Below are positions 61,331-64,000 of a DNA stretch of 64,000 nt, piece after piece. Both the position numbers and the translations under genes were made by a program. Source of the stretch: JAFNAG01 sp963824985 (GTDB taxonomy: Bacteria > Acidobacteriota > UBA6911); assembly GCA_963824985.1 (NCBI GenBank), contig CAWGRQ010000025.1, forward strand, positions 186,001-250,000, read 5' to 3'. The notes under the pieces were generated by a model, which did no database searches, was not told the DNA's origin, and saw only the letters and a list, made by a program, of their open reading frames with translations. Every line of letters starts with the position of its first letter. Positions within the stretch are counted from its first letter, which is position 1.

Positions 61331-62302
61331 ATGGATTCGCCGACGAAATCCCTTCTGCCCGCGCCGTTTCCCGGCGGGGGCCGGTATCATGCCTACGGCG
61401 CTTTCCTGAAGGAAGCTTTCGGCTGCCGGGTTGCCAAGATTGTCGTGGATGCCGGGTTTTCCTGCCCGAATCGCGACGGCACGCTTGGCATGGGCGGATG
61501 CACATACTGCAGCAACGATGCCTTCCGGCCGGCGACGGCGAGACGCATCGATCCGATCTCGCTGCAGGTGGAAGCCGGCATCCGCTACCTGAAGCAACGC
61601 TACCGCGCCCGGAAGTTCATCGTCTATTTTCAACCGTTCACCAATACCTTCGCGCCCCTGGATCGGCTGGTTCCGATGTATGAAGACGCCATCCGGCACC
61701 CTGAGGTGGTTGGAATCGCCGTGGGCACCCGCCCCGATTGTATCGATGACGCCAAGATTCGCTGGTTCGCAGAACTGGCCCGGGAACGCTTCGTGACGCT
61801 CGAGTATGGCCTGGAATCGATTCATGACTCAACGCTGGCCCGCGTCAATCGAGGCCATACCTTCGAGTGCTGGCTCGAGGCGGTGAGGCAGACGCGCGGG
61901 CGCGGCATCCATATCGGGGCGCATCTGATTCTCGGATTTCCCTGGGAGACGAGAGAGGAAATTCTGGCCATGGCCGGCGCGATTTCCGGGATCGGGGTCG
62001 ACTTCCTGAAGCTTCACCATCTCCACATTGTCCGCGGTACGGAACTGGGCCGGGAGTATCTGGAAGCACCCTTCCCGCTCCTTGCCTATGGAGAATATCT
62101 GGACCTGGTGGTCGAGTTCCTGGAGCTTCTCGAACCATCCATACGAATCGAGCGGCTCTTCGGCCTCGCACCCGAAGCCCAGCTGCTGGGGCCGATTTGG
62201 GGGAAAAGCAAGGCCGAGATCCAGCACGATATCGAGAGCGCTCTGGCGGCGCACTCGACCTGGCAGGGACGCCGCTATCGGGGAAGCCCGCATCATTCAT
62301 GA
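61331..62302 (+). CDS. YhcC-like radical SAM protein (TIGR01212 family)
   Basis: This 323-residue radical SAM enzyme has cluster cysteines C45, C57 and C60 in the unusual C-x11-C-x2-C arrangement typical of YhcC and Elp3-like proteins. YFQPFTNTFAPL, GTRPDCIDD, LEYGLESIHDSTL and GAHLILGFPWETREE are further family blocks. The reaction is not established in the family. The ATG at 61331 starts the only sensible reading. It stands alone between repeat-rich spacers. Confidence 0.92.
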   Translation: MDSPTKSLLPAPFPGGGRYHAYGAFLKEAFGCRVAKIVVDAGFSCPNRDGTLGMGGCTYCSNDAFRPATARRIDPISLQVEAGIRYLKQRYRARKFIVYFQPFTNTFAPLDRLVPMYEDAIRHPEVVGIAVGTRPDCIDDAKIRWFAELARERFVTLEYGLESIHDSTLARVNRGHTFECWLEAVRQTRGRGIHIGAHLILGFPWETREEILAMAGAISGIGVDFLKLHHLHIVRGTELGREYLEAPFPLLAYGEYLDLVVEFLELLEPSIRIERLFGLAPEAQLLGPIWGKSKAEIQHDIESALAAHSTWQGRRYRGSPHHS

Positions 62303-62440
62303 TCGTGGTTCGCACCCGGATGAATCACCGCGCACGAAACCGATCCGCGTTCGTCTGTGTCCTGCGATGTCCTGCTTCGAAAATAGCCTTTTTGGATGAC
62401 ACCGCAGAAGTATCATTGAAGATTAATGGTCCCTTCATAA

Positions 62441-62962
62441 ACCCCAGCGCCGCAGGCGCCACGGAGTGCGGCGGCATGACCTGAACCTTATACGCATCTT
62501 GCTTGCGACAGGCAAACTCGCTGGAGGCGGGTGCCGGCCCTTGCGGGCCTCATTTCTCGACCACCCCCTACCCCGCGCTGACGCGCGGGGCCAGGTACTG
62601 CCGGCGCTTCGCGCCTGGATTTCGTGACCATCGCGGCATGGCTCCTGATTTTGGCCACAGGTGGTGCGGGCGTTCGATTGATCCATGGACATGCATGCCC
62701 GAGGCCCGAGGGGCCGGCAGTACCTAGGCCCGGCCGTAAGGCCGGGAATGGGATGGCTCGGGAACGAGCGCCGACGGCGCGGCACAAAAACTCTTGTTTT
62801 TTCCAGCATGAAGATGCGTATAAGGTTCAGGCCACGGCGCCGCTTTTGCCATCCCGTATGTTGAAAGCGGCGCGATGCCGCCGCAGTCCAGAGAGTTGCG
62901 CGCGACATCTGCTATTTTATGCGTCACCGGGTGCGCCTCTGGAAGCGTGAGGGACCGCTGCG
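62441..62962 (+). repeat. R2 repeat, copy 3, interrupted and with inverted loop
   Basis: The left part is 62441-62479 (GCGCCGCAGGCGCCACGGAG). The right part is 62832-62962, ending with the shared GCGTCACCGGGTGCGCC. The central hairpin GCGCCGCTTT...AAAGCGGCGC holds the loop TGCCATCCCGTATGTTG in the opposite orientation, relative to the right flank, from copies 1 and 2. Confidence 0.8.
62480..62831. mobile_element. R5 insertion with perfect 21-bp inverted ends, nested in R2
   Basis: A 352-bp segment bounded by perfect inverted repeats at 62480-62500 and 62811-62831 (outer bases CCTGAACCTTATACGCATC). It sits between the two halves of R2 copy 3. The interior has several GC-rich stems, for example CCCGCGCTGACGCGCGGG and GGCCCGGCCGTAAGGCCGGG. 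A longer inverted pair is AGGTACTGCCGGC/GCCGGCAGTACCT. No open frame is credible and no target duplication is apparent. Confidence 0.8.
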
Positions 62963-63169
62963 TGAATCATGCGGGCCAGAGGAAGTCGAATAGTCCGGGT
63001 CTGCCGGAGGCGCCGCGGATCCGGGCCAAAAAAATTTCATTTAATTGTTGCCAAGATCTGGACGAGCGCATAGCATGAAATGTAACAACTTTAAATACTC
63101 ACTAGGTTAAGTAGTGTTGCTTTGCGCTTAAGGAGAGGGCCCGGGGATCTATCCTCCCGGGTTAAACCC

Positions 63170-63784
63170 ATGGCCCCTTTAAACGCTGAACGCAGACACA
63201 AGGCTGCTTTTCACAAGCCATCTGTTGCTGTGAACGAGCGGCGTCGCCTCCAATTCCTCCGGTACAGCCACATCTTCGCGTCCACTGTTCGTGAAATTCT
63301 CGAAATCAGGTTCCTGTCTGAAGTGACTCCTCACTCACTCACGCTCGCGCAGTTTCACCTGTTGAAGGCGATTGCGATCAATGGAAATCACCAGGTCGGC
63401 GAGGTGGCCGTTTTTCTCGGCATGAGTCCACCCGCTGCGACCAAGAACCTCGACAAGCTCCAACGACTGGGATTGATTCTTCGGCATCCATCCAAAGGTG
63501 ATCGCCGGGCGATCCTGATCTCGCCGAGTGCCAAGGGACGCCGTCTGGTCCGGGAGTATGAGGTTCTGAAGGCCGACCGTTTGTCGCCGGTGCTCGAGAA
63601 TTTCAGCCCCGGGGAGTTGGATCGATTGGTCCAGTTCCTCAAGCGCTTCTCCCTGTCTTTGATCAAACAGGAAGATACGGGCGCCGGGCTGTGTCTCTGG
63701 TGTGCGGCTTATTGCCAGGAACATTGCCCCGTCGGCGACATTCGTGGGGGCTGCCCATACGGGGAGTTTCGCGGAGCGGCGTGA
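63170..63784 (+). CDS. MarR-family regulator with cysteine-rich C-terminal tail
   Basis: This winged-helix regulator of about 204 residues has LTLAQFHLLKAI, the recognition region VAVFLGMSPPAATKNLDKLQRLGLILR and wing RHPSKGDRRAILISPSAKG. Beyond the usual MarR fold, the last 35 residues carry five cysteines: CLWCAAYCQEHC, then GDIRGGCPYG (C-x2-C-x3-C-x3-C-x8-C). This could bind an Fe-S cluster or zinc, suggesting redox or iron sensing. The start is uncertain: ATG 63170, or TTG 63122 adding 16 residues. A ferredoxin-subunit gene follows 74 bp downstream and may be its target. Confidence 0.85.
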   Translation: MAPLNAERRHKAAFHKPSVAVNERRRLQFLRYSHIFASTVREILEIRFLSEVTPHSLTLAQFHLLKAIAINGNHQVGEVAVFLGMSPPAATKNLDKLQRLGLILRHPSKGDRRAILISPSAKGRRLVREYEVLKADRLSPVLENFSPGELDRLVQFLKRFSLSLIKQEDTGAGLCLWCAAYCQEHCPVGDIRGGCPYGEFRGAA

Positions 63785-63858
63785 CCGTGGTCGCGCCCTT
63801 TGAATTACGATTCATGACCGGTGCCACCGGCTGAAGTCCCTCTTTCGAGGAGCGATCA

Positions 63859-64000
63859 ATGAAATATTGGCGAAAACCTCTGGACCTGGACCAGGTCAAG
63901 ATTCCCCATGGGGAAGTCCGGATCATCGTTGAACGTTGCAAGGGATGCGGTTTCTGCGTCGAATATTGTCCCAAAGATGTTCTGATCATGTCGGAGGAGT
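63859..64000 (+). CDS. korD: Ferredoxin-type subunit, probably 2-oxoacid:ferredoxin oxidoreductase delta, partial
   Basis: The ATG at 63859 has GAGGAG seven bases upstream. The 47 codons in the window include IIVERCKGCGFCVEYCPKDV, one [4Fe-4S] motif preceded by a basic N-terminal stretch (MKYWRKPLDLDQVKIPHGE). KorD/OorD proteins that begin 2-oxoglutarate:ferredoxin oxidoreductase operons look like this. The gene runs off the window, so the second cluster and the partner subunits cannot be seen. A small standalone ferredoxin is the alternative. Confidence 0.75.
   Translation, partial: MKYWRKPLDLDQVKIPHGEVRIIVERCKGCGFCVEYCPKDVLIMSEE

Larger units (their letters stand above)
62303..63169. other. 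Intergenic region filled by an R2 repeat and a nested element
   Basis: R2 copy 3 (62441-62962) is split by the R5 element (62480-62831). The last 200 bp (62963-63169) precede the MarR gene and contain AAGGAGAGG at 63130-63138 and the inverted pair CCCGGGGATC/ATCCTCCCGGG. No gene is supported. Confidence 0.6.

Noticed and set aside
1..64000. tRNA, rRNA, CRISPR arrays, integrase or phage genes
   Set aside because: Scanned by eye in the intergenic regions; none found. A tRNAscan or CRISPR search could overturn this.

Overview
The window is about 60% GC chromosomal DNA. It most resembles an Acidobacteriota genome, and this assignment is an inference. The support is two roughly 1,330-1,345 residue TonB-dependent receptors with an N-terminal carboxypeptidase-regulatory-like domain, a short secreted protein of a type I associate with acidobacteria, an addA/addB pair, and many short non-autonomous repeats. 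I saw no rRNA, tRNA, CRISPR array, phage gene or intact transposase.

Layout. 1-6.1 kb (minus strand): a membrane formate dehydrogenase operon (catalytic, Fe-S and cytochrome b subunits; the last runs off the window) whose catalytic subunit is read through an in-frame UGA as selenocysteine. Upstream of it lies glycine cleavage gcvT-gcvH. 6.8-13.9 kb: a BamA/TamA-type outer-membrane protein, a MATE/ANK-like membrane protein, an M81 metallopeptidase lipoprotein with a decayed partial duplicate, and a proline-rich glycine-zipper lipoprotein carrying a frameshift. 13.9-24.5 kb: a glycan assembly locus with two large polytopic glycosyltransferase-like proteins, two GT2 glycosyltransferases, a DegT-type sugar aminotransferase and three SAM methyltransferases. 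25.3-28.3 kb: a dicluster ferredoxin, an OsmC protein and an M28 membrane peptidase.

29-38.6 kb: two paralogous TonB-dependent receptors that share a leader motif; the first has a single-base frameshift. 38.8-43.4 kb: two MFS transporters, a SirB1-like protein and an RsbW-like ATPase. 43.6-48.5 kb: HtrA protease downstream of a histidine kinase/NtrC-type regulator pair. A good -24/-12 sigma-54 promoter and a duplicated upstream site suggest the pair controls htrA. 48.6-55.3 kb: addB-addA recombination helicase-nuclease. 55.9-60.6 kb: an alpha/beta hydrolase, argG-argH, a 59-residue zinc-ribbon protein and a small secreted protein. 61.3-64 kb: a YhcC-like radical SAM protein, a MarR regulator with a cysteine-rich tail, and the start of a ferredoxin subunit, probably of a 2-oxoacid:ferredoxin oxidoreductase.

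The most unusual content is between the genes. At least seven families of short structured repeats fill almost every long intergenic gap. One (about 292 bp) has two near-identical copies, each flanked by its own perfect 8-bp target duplication. Another keeps a common core while its roughly 31-bp terminal inverted arms differ between copies yet still pair within each copy. A third shows inversion of its hairpin loop, and one copy of it is interrupted by a 352-bp element with perfect 21-bp inverted ends.
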